A DNA stretch of 64,000 nt, from contig OX463818.1 in NCBI GenBank assembly GCA_949825045.1, forward strand, positions 35,914,906-35,978,905, in the 5' to 3' direction. Shown piece after piece: positions 12,386-22,869 of the stretch. The notes below the pieces were generated by a model. The model saw nothing but the letters and a program-made list of their open reading frames with translations. It was not told where the DNA came from and did not search any database. The DNA is from Argyresthia goedartella (taxonomy: Eukaryota; Arthropoda; Insecta; Lepidoptera; Argyresthiidae). How positions within the stretch are numbered: position 1 is the first letter of the stretch; each line of letters opens with the position of its first letter. Position numbers and translations under genes: made by a program.

Positions 12386-14504
12386 TATTTGCACAACTCC
12401 TAGATGGTGAAAATGTTGATCTTATGCATAACCAATTGGCTTATTTGAGTTCATATGTGATATGTAAACATGTTTAAATTGTTTGATTGCAGTTCAAATT
12501 GTTTTTAAAAACGACGTTATCTTTCTGAAATATGCTCTATTTACAATATTTCAATATTTAGGGTACTTTCCCTCCATGCTGCTTAGCCGTGGGACATCCT
12601 GTATATCTAGAATGATACCCCATAAAGACGTCATCACTTTTTTCGCTGATTTGTAACCGAGTGCTTTCAGCCTTTGATCCACACATTTTGATGGCTATAG
12701 GAACCCTAAACTAAACCTACTTCAACTGATACATAAGTAAAAGCTAACCGAGCTTCCAAGAGAGCTTATTAAAACGTTATTATTATTGATATTACTAAAC
12801 CCAGTTTATACTTTAGCCAACGAAGTTACTAGTGCGAGGGGAATTCAAGATATTCTCGGTATAGGTATGAAAGAAAAAGCAGTCTCCTGCAACCTATATA
12901 CACTTCTTAGAGCATGAAACTATCTCTATATACCCTCCAAAAATACTGTTTTTCCTGCTTCTCCCAATGGTCTTCGTTTATGGCCGGATTGAGCTGTTCA
13001 ACATCGGAAAAACCCCTTCCACGAAGCCATTTTTTCAGCTTTGGGAACAAAAATAGTTACCATATTACGAGTCTGGACTTTAAGGTGGATGATTAGTGTT
13101 AAATCCACGCCTCAACCGAAAGGGTGGAATCTTTGAAGGGTTGTTTTACAATGGAATGTCACAAAGTAGTACTGACCTTGACGCCGTCGACTGGTATTCG
13201 AAAGTTCAGATTCGAGGCAGGAGTACGGGATGAGGAACACAAGGGTGTTGGGAGTCGAATCTTACTCGTGCCGTCGTCATGGGTGACCAGCACATCCGCG
13301 GTCATATTACCGCGTCTTTTTTATTTATTCTACACATTACGCATCCTACACATTACGCATAGAGGTGGCGTATGCTGCTCTAGTTACAGTTTGGCCTTTT
13401 TGTGGTACATTCGTAATCATAAGCATTCCGACCGATTGCGTGACTTCAAGTTGTGTTTGCTGTCAGGGCTATAATGACGAACCTATAGGTTACGTCTTCG
13501 GTACGATACGAATACGATCGAGTACTTACTCTAGTAGAATTTTCACCACAAAGCTGCTTGTTTCCCCGGTGCTGTATGCATTAGTGGCACCCCTCTTGTG
13601 CCACAAATGCACTGACTTTTTAGAGGTTAGAAAAGTTATGGAGTATATAATGTTTGGTACCCACGGATAGCATGGTTACCTCTACTTACATATTGATCTT
13701 TATTTGTGAACCTTCGAGTACAAGTTTCTCGATTGTTTCCACGTTTTCATCCGCGGTGGCAGGGACCACCGGACCTTCGGACCGAGGGTCATGAGTGCTT
13801 TGAAATTAAATTTTGAAATTCACCTGATCACTCTTGAACAATAGAAAACGAAGGAGCGGAATCCTTATAAACGGCAAATTTGAATTGTTCCCTACTTCGT
13901 GGAATTGAATAAAAGCGCGGTGCTGGGTGCTTTTCGTCAACATTTTCGCGTCAGACATCTTGTTGCACTGGAATCACGATTGTGAAAAAACGAATGCTAA
14001 GCCAATGAAGCTTGTTAATGGTCAATTTGGATAATGTCTCAAGAGAACCCTGAACCAAAACTACCATCATCTCTAATAAGAACAATCCTATACCGACAGT
14101 GCCTTAAAGGATCTTACACTCTCAAAAAATATTGCCATTGCAACAAAAAAACTTTGATGCTGGACAGCCGTCAAAGGTGCATAGTTATGAGGGCAAAGTT
14201 TTTATTGTTACTAAGTAAATTTACCAATTTTGATGTAATAGCAATAAAACATTGTTGAAATTACAATGCTACAATTGTTCGAGTCACTATTTGATTTCTT
14301 GTCCTTTTGTTCCCATGACAAATGCCTTTAGCTATCATATCAAAGGTATATTGTCCCGATGACAAGGGGTTTTGCTAAAAAGACAAAGATTTACTGCCCG
14401 TGGATCTAACTCTGTTTTGTTGGATTAGCTATCTTCCTTTGTGCTTTTATCAATTCACCGTTGCTTCTCCGACAACGTTACTTTTCTCGTATATATTTTG
14501 CTAC
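12386..14504. other. Gene-free region containing dispersed repeat family C
   Basis: I find no supported gene. Repeat family C lies at about 13098-13290. Open frames at 13124-13670 and 14034-14258 lack recognisable motifs and overlap the repeat. Confidence 0.5.
13098..13290 (+). repeat. Dispersed repeat family C, copy 1
   Basis: The copy begins tccacgcctcaaccgaa and shares further blocks with 18516 onwards: a gtactgacctt(t)gacgccgt block, a ttcgaggcagga block and a gagtcgaatcttactc block. Both copies are preceded by a TTAA tetranucleotide. Similarity fades after about 190 bp. Confidence 0.6.
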
Positions 14505-14785
14505 TCTAGCAAAGTAACATAGCTAGACTTGATCCCTGCACTTTGTTAATGGTACACTATGAAAAAATATTATATACTCCCCGAAGCTTCTGACTATTAT
14601 TCGAGAGGTATGCGTACATTGAACTATGTTTACTGTACACTATAAATCTGTATGGCGTATACACAGAGAACTCCGGTCAAGGTACGTATACCCGTAACAA
14701 TATATAGGCAGAAGTTTAGGGTTTTTTTTTTCAGTGTACCATTTACAAAGTGAAGGGATTGAAATCGACAATGTTACATTGCTTG
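14505..14785. mobile_element. MITE-like inverted-repeat element
   Basis: The segment 14505-14570 (including ctttgttaatggtacact) is matched in reverse complement by about 14728-14785 (including agtgtaccatttacaaag). Complementarity continues outward, imperfectly, for about 70 bp on each side. The interior is non-coding. It is most simply a short non-autonomous DNA element. No target duplication was resolved. Confidence 0.6.
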
Positions 14786-15895
14786 GGTAGCATAAAGAGG
14801 AAAGAGGTATTTGAGAATTCTAAAGGAAAATACGAAAATATTTATATCAAAAGTATGTATTAATCTCTACTTTACTTATTTAATGCTATTTCATACCAAA
14901 TTACAAGTTAATATTAATCACGAATCTTGCGGTGCAGTACCATCTAGATGTTTTTAAAAAGTGAGAGCGGTCCAGGGTGACGCCAAGGTACTTAGGAGTA
15001 AAGTGCTGGTTTAGTATGGAACCTCCGAGTACCACTTTAAGCTCGCGTTTGGCTAGTTGATTGTGTAGATGGAAGCGTCTGACCTCTGTTTTGCATGAAC
15101 TAGGTATTAGTCGCCAAATTTTGAAGTACTTTCTTAATTCTTCAGTTAGTGTGCTTTCGAGATTCCATTATTAATTCAAACGTCAGTTCTTGATCTGAAA
15201 AAGAATAAAGTTGTTATTTTATGCTTAAGCTAACTGAGTGATAATTTGGCCATATGTTAGGTTAGGTTATTTTAGTGGCTTTAAAAACCAAATTCTGAAT
15301 GTTCACCGGGCCAACGAAGGCCAACGAACGGCCAGTGTTGCGATCTTGACTACTTTGTAGCTAGCTCTAGCAACTTTATGGGGTAATTTAGTTAAGTGTA
15401 CAATTTTTTTGAAGTTTCGTACATTTGGCTACTTTTTGAGGACTGAACTATTTGTAATTTTCGACATTTTTCCTGACTAATGATCGGAGCCGTAATATAC
15501 CGAACTATGGACAAAGGCACTTATGGTCGGGTGCTGATTATGTTAAAAAATACGCAGTCACCCCCGACCCAAGGCGCCAGTTGTTGCTCAGCGCTCATAA
15601 CTCGTGAGGCGAGGCATACCTACTAAAATGATTGCAATGAAAGTGAGTAACCCTGAGAAAAAAAAGGATACTTTCATCCTGCAAAATATCAATGGAGCCA
15701 GCTACCTAACCTAAAATCCTAGCAGAAAGGTAATTCGCACCACCAACAGCTGCAGTCAAAGGTCCGAAAACATTTCGAAGATATTTGTTTGAAGTGTGAT
15801 GGGAAACAAAGCACAGGTTACAGCCAATATCGCGAAGCAACGACATGAACCTCATAATTTTATTAAGGCACTGTTACTCACCGATCATAGACAAG
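14786..15895. other. Gene-free flank of the large inverted repeat
   Basis: No gene is supported in this 1.1-kb stretch. A short open frame at 15845-16036 crosses into the arm but contains no recognisable domain. Confidence 0.5.
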
Positions 15896-16635
15896 TCTCC
15901 ATTGCTATATTTCATATCACTCTTGAGCACAAACACTACTTCTCTGCCCGACATCCACGTTGAAACTGGCAGAATAGGAGAAAAAGTTTGCGCTTGCGAG
16001 AACAAGTATCATACGTCACTTTGTAATTTTATCTAAGAATACTTTGTCAAAACATCTACTTCGCATTTTGTAAGTATATGACGTTGCCGTATCAACAACA
16101 CTATTTAGCCGTAGTAACAACTGTTATTTTGATAGATTAAACTTGGCTGTAACATCACTGAATAACGTTGCCGTGTCAACAACACCATTTAGCCATAGTA
16201 AGAACGGCTATTTTGATATATTAAACTTTGCTACAATATCACTTCACAACGTTGATAAGTTGACAACGTACCGTTGTTATCCCGTTTAAATATTTTTAAC
16301 ATAGTTACTGTATCTACGTTTCTTTAGCTAAAATAACAAAAATCATTCCAACAATAAAAAAGTTGCCACAGCAACTATGGGCCTATAGCTTGTCGTGTGA
16401 GGATACGAACCTAACAGAACCTAACAGAAAACAACAACCAGAATAAAATTTAGAGTGACAGTTTATTGGTTATTTACAGTGAAGTAATTTAAAAAAATGA
16501 AAGGAAGATGAAGATGAATGAGGTGAAACAGATTTTATAAAATACAGATGTCTGGATAGAAAGAAGGAAGCGGAGAACACGAAGAGAAGTAGACCAGTGG
16601 GGTGATGACCAGGATGCGGGCGTATTTGTAGTTGT

Positions 16636-16940
16636 AGATGTTGTTGAAATCGTCGTTGTAGGAACAGTAGCGGGCGTACTTGTAGTTACGCCTCGCAGGA
16701 TCCCGTTGTAGAAATCGTCGTTGTAGGAACGGTAGCGGCGTAATTGTAGTTATGGCTCGCTGGATCCCGTTGTAGAAATCGTCGTTGTAGGAACGGTAGC
16801 GGCGTAGGCACGGCTCGCAGAATCCCGTTGTAGAAATCTTCGTTGTAGGAACGGTAGCGGCGTAGTCACGGCTCGCAGAATCCCGTTGTTTGAAGATTTA
16901 TTTGAAGGTTTTGAGGGAGTTTGAAGGCTCGCAGGATCCC
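16636..16940 (-). repeat. About 60-bp tandem repeats in the left arm
   Basis: Five imperfect units of roughly 56-64 bp, each starting gggatcc/ttctgcgagc and ending in tctacaac on the minus strand. They are mirrored in the right arm at 20932-21236. They lie directly downstream of the TATA box described for the arm, so they would be within a transcript leader. Confidence 0.75.
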
Positions 16941-17030
16941 GGGGTAGTGCGACCCCGGGATAAGGCCTTTAACTGGTACTTCCAGTTCAGAAGCTGACGT
17001 GAGACTGTGCAGAATTGAAGAAATGTTCCG

Positions 17031-17038
17031 CTTTTATA
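17031..17038 (-). promoter_or_regulatory. TATA box of LTR-like promoter, left arm
   Basis: tataaaag on the minus strand is followed about 25-30 bp downstream by an initiator-like cagtct. The mirror copy is at 20834-20841. It resembles the U3/R junction of an LTR. Confidence 0.5.
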
Positions 17039-17500
17039 CCCTTTTTGGAGAGTTCTAAAAATTATTTAAATTAAACGTAATTTTTGTGAGTGGCCAAGAG
17101 AGAAAGAGTATTTTTGTAAAAGTATTAAAGTAAACATATCAGACCGCTAACGAGTTTGAATGGGCATTGCCATGACAACCAGATAAACAAAGACGTCAAC
17201 AAACGTCAAAGTTTCGTTTCAGGCTCGTAATACGGAAAACCAACAATAAAACCATGAAGTAAATGAAGTAACCGTGAATATAAAAAAGTAGCGCACCAGC
17301 GCGCACGAAGCCCGAGATTGCAGAGTTTCGGAGAAAGCCAAAAACAAGGTCACCAAAGGTAAGCCCCTTCCCTATCGATTTACAAGAGCTGATAGTATGA
17401 AAATACAAAGCAAAAATGATTTGTTAATGTATTTTCATGGTTTAAAACGTTACAGGGTCCTATGGAAATAAAGGTGATCACAAATAATAAGTTGCACAGC

Positions 17501-17587
17501 TCAGCAAGCATCAAGCAGCATAGAGCAAGCAAGGACAGGAGCAGTTACCAAAGCTTCTTTAAGTTTCTCGAAAGCAGCTGCAGCCTT
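17501..17587 (-). pseudogene. Gypsy pol fragment (RT/RNase H junction), left arm
   Basis: The minus strand encodes FEKLKEALVTAPVLA, the hallmark of the connection between reverse transcriptase and RNase H in Ty3/gypsy elements (compare FKTLKSRLVERPVLA in the gypsy element at 57-64 kb). It ends after about 29 codons, and no other pol domain is adjacent. The mirror copy is at 20285-20371. Confidence 0.7.
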
Positions 17588-18034
17588 GGAACTTTTAAGA
17601 CATTCAAGAAAATAGCACGTAAGTAGCATAACACTACAAGCTGCAGCGACGATGCACTTACCTGCGGTAACAATAAAATTCTAACAAAGCTTTTATTGTC
17701 GCTTTGTTAGCCGATTTTTCTTTGAGTGTATGTTTTAATTTTATTTTTTTACAAGGATTTATTTTCTTTTATCCAGCATTAAAATATGTTTGAAAAACTT
17801 ATAAAATCACTAAAGTCTAACTTTTTATCAGCTGCAGTAAAATGACGTTTTGTGGGTTGCCGTTTTTTTAAGAAAAATAAATAGGGATGTAGCTAAATGA
17901 GTGAGTGAATCATTCAATAAATGACTGATCAGTTTGGTTTTGTTTTTGAGATTTAATATTAAGTTGTAATGTATTTTTTTATTCTATTATCATTAATATA
18001 GTAGAGGATTGATCTTTTTTAGTGGATAGGGAGT

Positions 18035-19717
18035 GTGATGTTCAATTTTGTTAAAAGGCGGCCAAGCGTCATCGTGGCAGGGTTCACATACAGGGAAAAG
18101 GATAAATGTACTCAGGTAGTAGATCGTGACAAGTTATTAAAATATTTGAACAATATTGACTGGAACCGTTCAGCCAATATGAATACAGCTAAGGATATCT
18201 TTGAATTTATCAAAGAATCGTTTCAATTAGCCATACAATTATCCACAAAAACCAAGAAAAAGCTTGACCATATTAGAAGTCGGGAACCGTGGATAAACAA
18301 AAATATCCTAAACCTGAGTGAAAAAAGAGATATTCTCTTTGGTCTCTGGAGAAAAAACCCAACAAATCACGACCTAAGACTGCAATATAATAAAATTCGA
18401 AATAAAACTAACAAAATCATTGAATATTACAGAAACCTATACTATCAAAATAAAATCAAAGATAATTATACCAATCCTAGAAATCTATGGAGAATAATCA
18501 ATTCAATATGATTAATTCCACGCCTCAACCGAACGGGCGTGGAATCTTGGTAGGGTTGGTTTTCACCAGGAGTACTGACCTTTGACGCCGTGGACCGGAA
18601 TTCGAAAGCTCAATTCGAGGCAGGAACACGGGATAAGGAGCACAAGGGGGGTGAGGGGAGAGGAGTCGAATCTTACTCTCGACGTAGCCCGATGCTGTCG
18701 CCGTCGCTGCCGAACGCGACGAATTGGGGACCGAACCACTTCAACCTTTCACAACGCGAAGCACTCACTCCGATGACGTGAATCTACTTATTTCCCGACG
18801 ATTGGACGATTGTTCCGTGATGATTATTACAAATTAACACTCCGACCAGGCCCGACACCTGTGTTAGACAATTATTACTACTAAAATACAGCCAAGGCCC
18901 GAACGCCATGTGCCGACATTTTTTCCATGTCCAAGAAAAGTAACCTCTAACTCGTCATCTCGTTTCTATACAAGTGACAGCTGCTAGTTCCGTTTCCGAT
19001 CACTCGCGGTCCGAGTCACGCAACAAAAAGAGGTGCGTTCCGAAGCATAAATATTAAACACAACATGCGGTAGAACTTGTAAGAATATCGATGATGCAAT
19101 AATAGATGCGTTCAGTCCTCTAAACATCTCAAATACTGAAATAGCCAATCGATTTGCTGCAGAATTTGATGAATCCGTGAAAAAGATCAGCCCTCAGTGC
19201 AAAATAAACATTCTCGATGAAACCAGATTCAACACTGTTGCGAATGTCAGTATGCGCTTCCGAAAAGACACGCCACGAAAAATCCATAAACTTATATGTG
19301 ATTTAAATAGCAGAAAAGCATCAGGCCTGGATAAAATTAGGGTTCTAGACATTAAAGCCATTAGTGAGAAAATAGCAGGTACAATAGCGCATCTTATTAA
19401 TACCAGCATACATACGGGTAAATACCCTGATGATCTTAAAATAGGTTGCGTTAGGCCAATATTTAAAAAAAGGAAAACGAGACAGTGCCTCAAATTACCG
19501 TCCTATAACCTTATTATCGTCAATAGACAAAATAGTCGAGAAGTTTGTTTGTGAGCAGATGCATACATTTGATGAATCTAAAAATATTATAAACAATCAC
19601 CAATTCGGATTCCAGCCAAATAAAAGTACGACATCGCTTCTATCCAAATTTACAGATCACATAAACAACTCGCTTAACGACAAAAAACAGGTCTTAGCCT
19701 TATTCATTGATTTTTCC
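18035..19717 (+). pseudogene. 5' half of a jockey-type LINE ORF2 (linker and early RT), interrupted
   Basis: The plus strand encodes the region between endonuclease and RT (18035-18511, with REPWINKNIL and NPRNLWRIINSI). After an insertion it continues with the beginning of the RT domain (about 19085-19717): FAAEFDESVKKISP, LNSRKASGLDKI, FGFQPNKSTTSLL and finally ALFIDFS. A frameshift near 19480 splits the RT part. The frame is cut exactly after the S of the conserved DFSKAFD block, at the inner edge of the right inverted arm. The missing continuation is found in the opposite orientation at 22776-21977. The 5' end lies in the left arm; no endonuclease core is visible upstream. Confidence 0.8.
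18512..19060 (+). repeat. Dispersed repeat family C, copy 2, inserted in the LINE
   Basis: About 550 bp of unrelated sequence interrupts the LINE reading frame after LWRIINSI. It begins with TTAA followed by the family C start and shares several blocks with 13098-13290. A second TTAA occurs near 19050, so TTAA-specific insertion is possible, although no inverted ends were seen. Confidence 0.6.
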
Positions 19718-20284
19718 CGTCAAATATTTTAATAACTTGTCACGATCTACTACCTGAGTACATTTATCCTTTTCCCTGTATGTGAACCCTGCCACGATGA
19801 CGCTTGGCCGCCTTTTAACAAAATTGAAGATCACACTCCCTATCCACTAAAAAAGATCAATCCTCTACTATATTAATGATGATAATAGAATAAAAAAATA
19901 CATTACAACTTAATATTAAATCTCAAAAACAAAACCAAACTGATCAGTCATTTATTGAATGATTCACTCACTCATTTAGCTACATCCCTATTTATTTTTC
20001 TTAAAAAAACGGCAACCCACAAAACGTCATTTTACTGCAGCTGATAAAAAGTTAGACTTTAGTGATTTTATAAGTTTTTCAAACATATTTTAATGCTGGA
20101 TAAAAGAAAATAAATCCTTGTAAAAAAATAAAATTAAAACATACACTCAAAGAAAAATCGGCTAACAAAGCGACAATAAAAGCTTTGTTAGAATTTTATT
20201 GTTACCGCAGGTAAGTGCATCGTCGCTGCAGCTTGTAGTGTTATGCTACTTACGTGCTATTTTCTTGAATGTCTTAAAAGTTCC

Positions 20285-20371
20285 AAGGCTGCAGCTGCTT
20301 TCGAGAAACTTAAAGAAGCTTTGGTAACTGCTCCTGTCCTTGCTTGCTCTATGCTGCTTGATGCTTGCTGA
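20285..20371 (+). pseudogene. Gypsy pol fragment, right arm
   Basis: Mirror image of 17501-17587, with an identical 28-codon reading frame ending in TGA. It lies about 460 bp upstream of the TATA box, consistent with an internally deleted LTR element whose remaining parts are a scrap of pol and an LTR. Confidence 0.7.
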
Positions 20372-20833
20372 GCTGTGCAACTTATTATTTGTGATCACCT
20401 TTATTTCCATAGGACCCTGTAACGTTTTAAACCATGAAAATACATTAACAAATCATTTTTGCTTTGTATTTTCATACTATCAGCTCTTGTAAATCGATAG
20501 GGAAGGGGCTTACCTTTGGTGACCTTGTTTTTGGCTTTCTCCGAAACTCTGCAATCTCGGGCTTCGTGCGCGCTGGTGCGCTACTTTTTTATATTCACGG
20601 TTACTTCATTTACTTCATGGTTTTATTGTTGGTTTTCCGTATTACGAGCCTGAAACGAAACTTTGACGTTTGTTGACGTCTTTGTTTATCTGGTTGTCAT
20701 GGCAATGCCCATTCAAACTCGTTAGCGGTCTGATATGTTTACTTTAATACTTTTACAAAAATACTCTTTCTCTCTTGGCCACTCACAAAAATTACGTTTA
20801 ATTTAAATAATTTTTAGAACTCTCCAAAAAGGG

Positions 20834-20841
20834 TATAAAAG
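20834..20841 (+). promoter_or_regulatory. TATA box of LTR-like promoter, right arm
   Basis: tataaaag is followed by cacagtctcacgtc, an arthropod-type initiator, about 25 bp on. Together with the AATAAA at 21405-21410 this gives a promoter-to-polyA module of about 600 bp that resembles an LTR. Confidence 0.55.
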
Positions 20842-20910
20842 CGGAACATTTCTTCAATTCTGCACAGTCTCACGTCAGCTTCTGAACTGGAAGTACCAGT
20901 TAAAGGCCTT

Positions 20911-20936
20911 ATCCCGGGGTCGCACTACCCCGGGAT
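20911..20936. other. Perfect GC-rich hairpin in the promoter leader
   Basis: A 10-bp stem (atcccggggt against accccgggat) with a 6-base loop, 70 bp downstream of the TATA box. The mirror copy is at 16936-16961. In RNA this would be a stable 5' leader hairpin. Confidence 0.7.
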
Positions 20937-21236
20937 CCTGCGAGCCTTCAAACTCCCTCAAAACCTTCAAATAAATCTTCAAACAACGGGATTCTGCGAG
21001 CCGTGACTACGCCGCTACCGTTCCTACAACGAAGATTTCTACAACGGGATTCTGCGAGCCGTGCCTACGCCGCTACCGTTCCTACAACGACGATTTCTAC
21101 AACGGGATCCAGCGAGCCATAACTACAATTACGCCGCTACCGTTCCTACAACGACGATTTCTACAACGGGATCCTGCGAGGCGTAACTACAAGTACGCCC
21201 GCTACTGTTCCTACAACGACGATTTCAACAACATCT
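20932..21236 (+). repeat. About 60-bp tandem repeats in the right arm
   Basis: Mirror image of 16636-16940. There are five units with conserved gggat..tgcgag and cgttcctacaacga words. Confidence 0.75.
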
Positions 21237-21404
21237 ACAACTACAAATACGCCCGCATCCTGGTCATCACCCCACTGGTCTACTTCTCTTCGTGTTCTCC
21301 GCTTCCTTCTTTCTATCCAGACATCTGTATTTTATAAAATCTGTTTCACCTCATTCATCTTCATCTTCCTTTCATTTTTTTAAATTACTTCACTGTAAAT
21401 AACC

Positions 21405-21410
21405 AATAAA
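21405..21410 (+). terminator. AATAAA polyadenylation signal of LTR-like module
   Basis: AATAAA followed by a T-rich tail. The mirror is at 16462-16467 on the minus strand. It is supported only by its position downstream of the TATA/initiator module. Confidence 0.4.
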
Positions 21411-21623
21411 CTGTCACTCTAAATTTTATTCTGGCTGTTGTTTTCTGTTAGGTTCTGTTAGGTTCGTATCCTCACACGACAAGCTATAGGCCCATAGTTG
21501 CTGTGGCAACTTTTTTATTGTTGGAATGATTTTTGTTATTTTAGCTAAAGAAACGTAGATACAGTAACTATGTTAAAAATATTTAAACGGGATAACAACG
21601 GTACGTTGTCAACTTATCAACGT

Positions 21624-21791
21624 TGTGAAGTGATATTGTAGCAAAGTTTAATATATCAAAATAGCCGTTCTTACTATGGCTAAATGGTGTTGTTGACACG
21701 GCAACGTTATTCAGTGATGTTACAGCCAAGTTTAATCTATCAAAATAACAGTTGTTACTACGGCTAAATAGTGTTGTTGATACGGCAACGT
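21624..21791 (-). repeat. 84-bp tandem duplication in both arms
   Basis: Two 84-bp units starting acgttgccgt (16081 and 16165 on the plus strand of the left arm), mirrored here. A third, truncated acgttg follows. Confidence 0.7.
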
Positions 21792-21976
21792 CATATACTT
21801 ACAAAATGCGAAGTAGATGTTTTGACAAAGTATTCTTAGATAAAATTACAAAGTGACGTATGATACTTGTTCTCGCAAGCGCAAACTTTTTCTCCTATTC
21901 TGCCAGTTTCAACGTGGATGTCGGGCAGAGAAGTAGTGTTTGTGCTCAAGAGTGATATGAAATATAGCAATGGAGA

Positions 21977-22776
21977 TCATCATTCCAGAGTATTCGTGCC
22001 TGATGTTTTGTGGTACAATTAATTTAAGGAGTTTGGTTTGTAGGGATTGTATTGGATCCAAGTAAGTTCTGTGAGTGCGTCCATAGCTTGAGAGGCCATA
22101 CGATACTATGGAGTCGAAGAGTGCATGATATAGCATTAATCTTGTTTTAAATGGAATGCGGTTTCTAATTATATAAAAGGAAGCAATGAGTGCCCTAAGC
22201 TTGTCACATACCCGTTGGATGTGGGGACCCCAATTGAATTTTGCATCAATCACGAGGCCTAAGTAAGTGTGTTTGTCAACTATTTCTATTGGAGGGCATT
22301 GGCAATTATTTTTATTGTGCATACAATCATGTGTATGCGCAATCAGCTCTGTTGGATGAGTACCTTTCAAATATGGCGATTTAATATGAATCAATTTTGT
22401 CTTTTGCGCATTAAGGGCCAGGCCCACATCGTGGCACCACTGACACAGGTTATCAAAGTCATACTGTAGGCCTTGCAGTGCAAGGTCTATATTATTATCT
22501 GCTATAATCAGACATGTGTCGTCTGCAAACTGGTACGGGGTGCTGAAGGATAGTACATTTACCATATCATTAACATAGGTAATGAAGTGAAGAGGCCCTA
22601 GAACTGATCCTTGGGCCGTGCCTTGGGTTACTGGTATGATACGGCCAGTGCTTTCTCCAACTTTGACACAGTATTGCCTATTCCTCAGGTTATCATCACA
22701 CCAAGCTTGTAACGGACCTCTGATTCCACAGTTTGCGAGTTTGTTTGTAAGCAGATTGTGATCCAATGTATCAAAT
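21977..22776 (-). pseudogene. 3' half of a jockey-type LINE reverse transcriptase
   Basis: The minus strand begins with FDTLDHNLLTNKL and continues with TQGTAQGSVLGPL, the catalytic FADDTCLI, LNAQKTKLIHI, YLGLVIDAKFNWGPHI and IVPQNIRHEYS. These are RT blocks 3-7 plus the thumb region. The frame is open for over 260 codons. A stop lies just upstream of FDT, where homology to LINEs ends. At the other end the frame runs into the arm at 21976 and loses LINE character. It complements the truncated half at 18035-19717 within two codons, so the two pieces probably come from one element. Confidence 0.85.
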
Positions 22777-22869
22777 CAAAATGTATTTTACGGAATGACA
22801 TTTAGAATCGTCAGTTTACTGTAGCTGATAAAATGTAAGACCGTAGTAATGAAATTGATAAATTGGGAA
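22777..22869. other. Short junction sequence resembling part of the inverted arms
   Basis: Reading the complement, a segment containing ttttatcagctacagtaaac resembles the arm sequence near 17830 (ttttatcagctgcagtaaaa). It may be a diverged copy of an arm fragment. Nothing coding is visible. Confidence 0.4.

Larger units (their letters stand above)
15896..18149 (+). repeat. Left arm of a 2.25-kb inverted repeat
   Basis: These 2,254 bp are the reverse complement of 19720-21976. In the stretches compared by eye the arms differ by a 3-bp indel (near 17983 against 19880) and rare substitutions (for example near 16437). The arm contains, from outside inwards, an 84-bp tandem pair (16081-16248) and a polyadenylation-type signal on the minus strand. 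It then has a repeat cluster, a TATA-containing promoter on the minus strand, a fragment of gypsy pol, and the start of a LINE reading frame that runs into the spacer. Near-identity implies a recent duplication, gene conversion, or an assembly artefact. Confidence 0.93.
19720..21976 (-). repeat. Right arm of the 2.25-kb inverted repeat
   Basis: 2,257 bp, the reverse complement of 15896-18149. Across most of the arm, positions relate as left = 37872 minus right. It holds a gypsy pol fragment (20285-20371), a TATA box, a perfect hairpin, tandem repeats and an AATAAA, all on the plus strand. The inner edge (19720) abuts the truncated DFS motif of the LINE. The outer edge (21976) abuts the minus-strand RT. 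Confidence 0.93.

Noticed and set aside
12914..13670. Overlapping frames of 60-116 codons
   Set aside because: They cover repeat family C and lack any recognisable motif.
15845..16036. Coding frame crossing the outer edge of the left arm, first thought to be a LINE C-terminus
   Set aside because: The residues before the arm do not match the right-hand LINE, and the shared part is explained by the arm duplication itself.
17196..20676. Identical 70-codon frames at 17196-17408 (minus) and 20464-20676 (plus)
   Set aside because: They are the same sequence in the two inverted arms, lie in the presumed promoter region upstream of the TATA box, and show no domain. Treated as part of the repeat, not as genes.
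21440..21470. TTAGG words in the arms, resembling the insect telomere repeat
   Set aside because: Only two non-contiguous TTAGG words within a longer ttctgttaggttctg repeat; no telomeric array.
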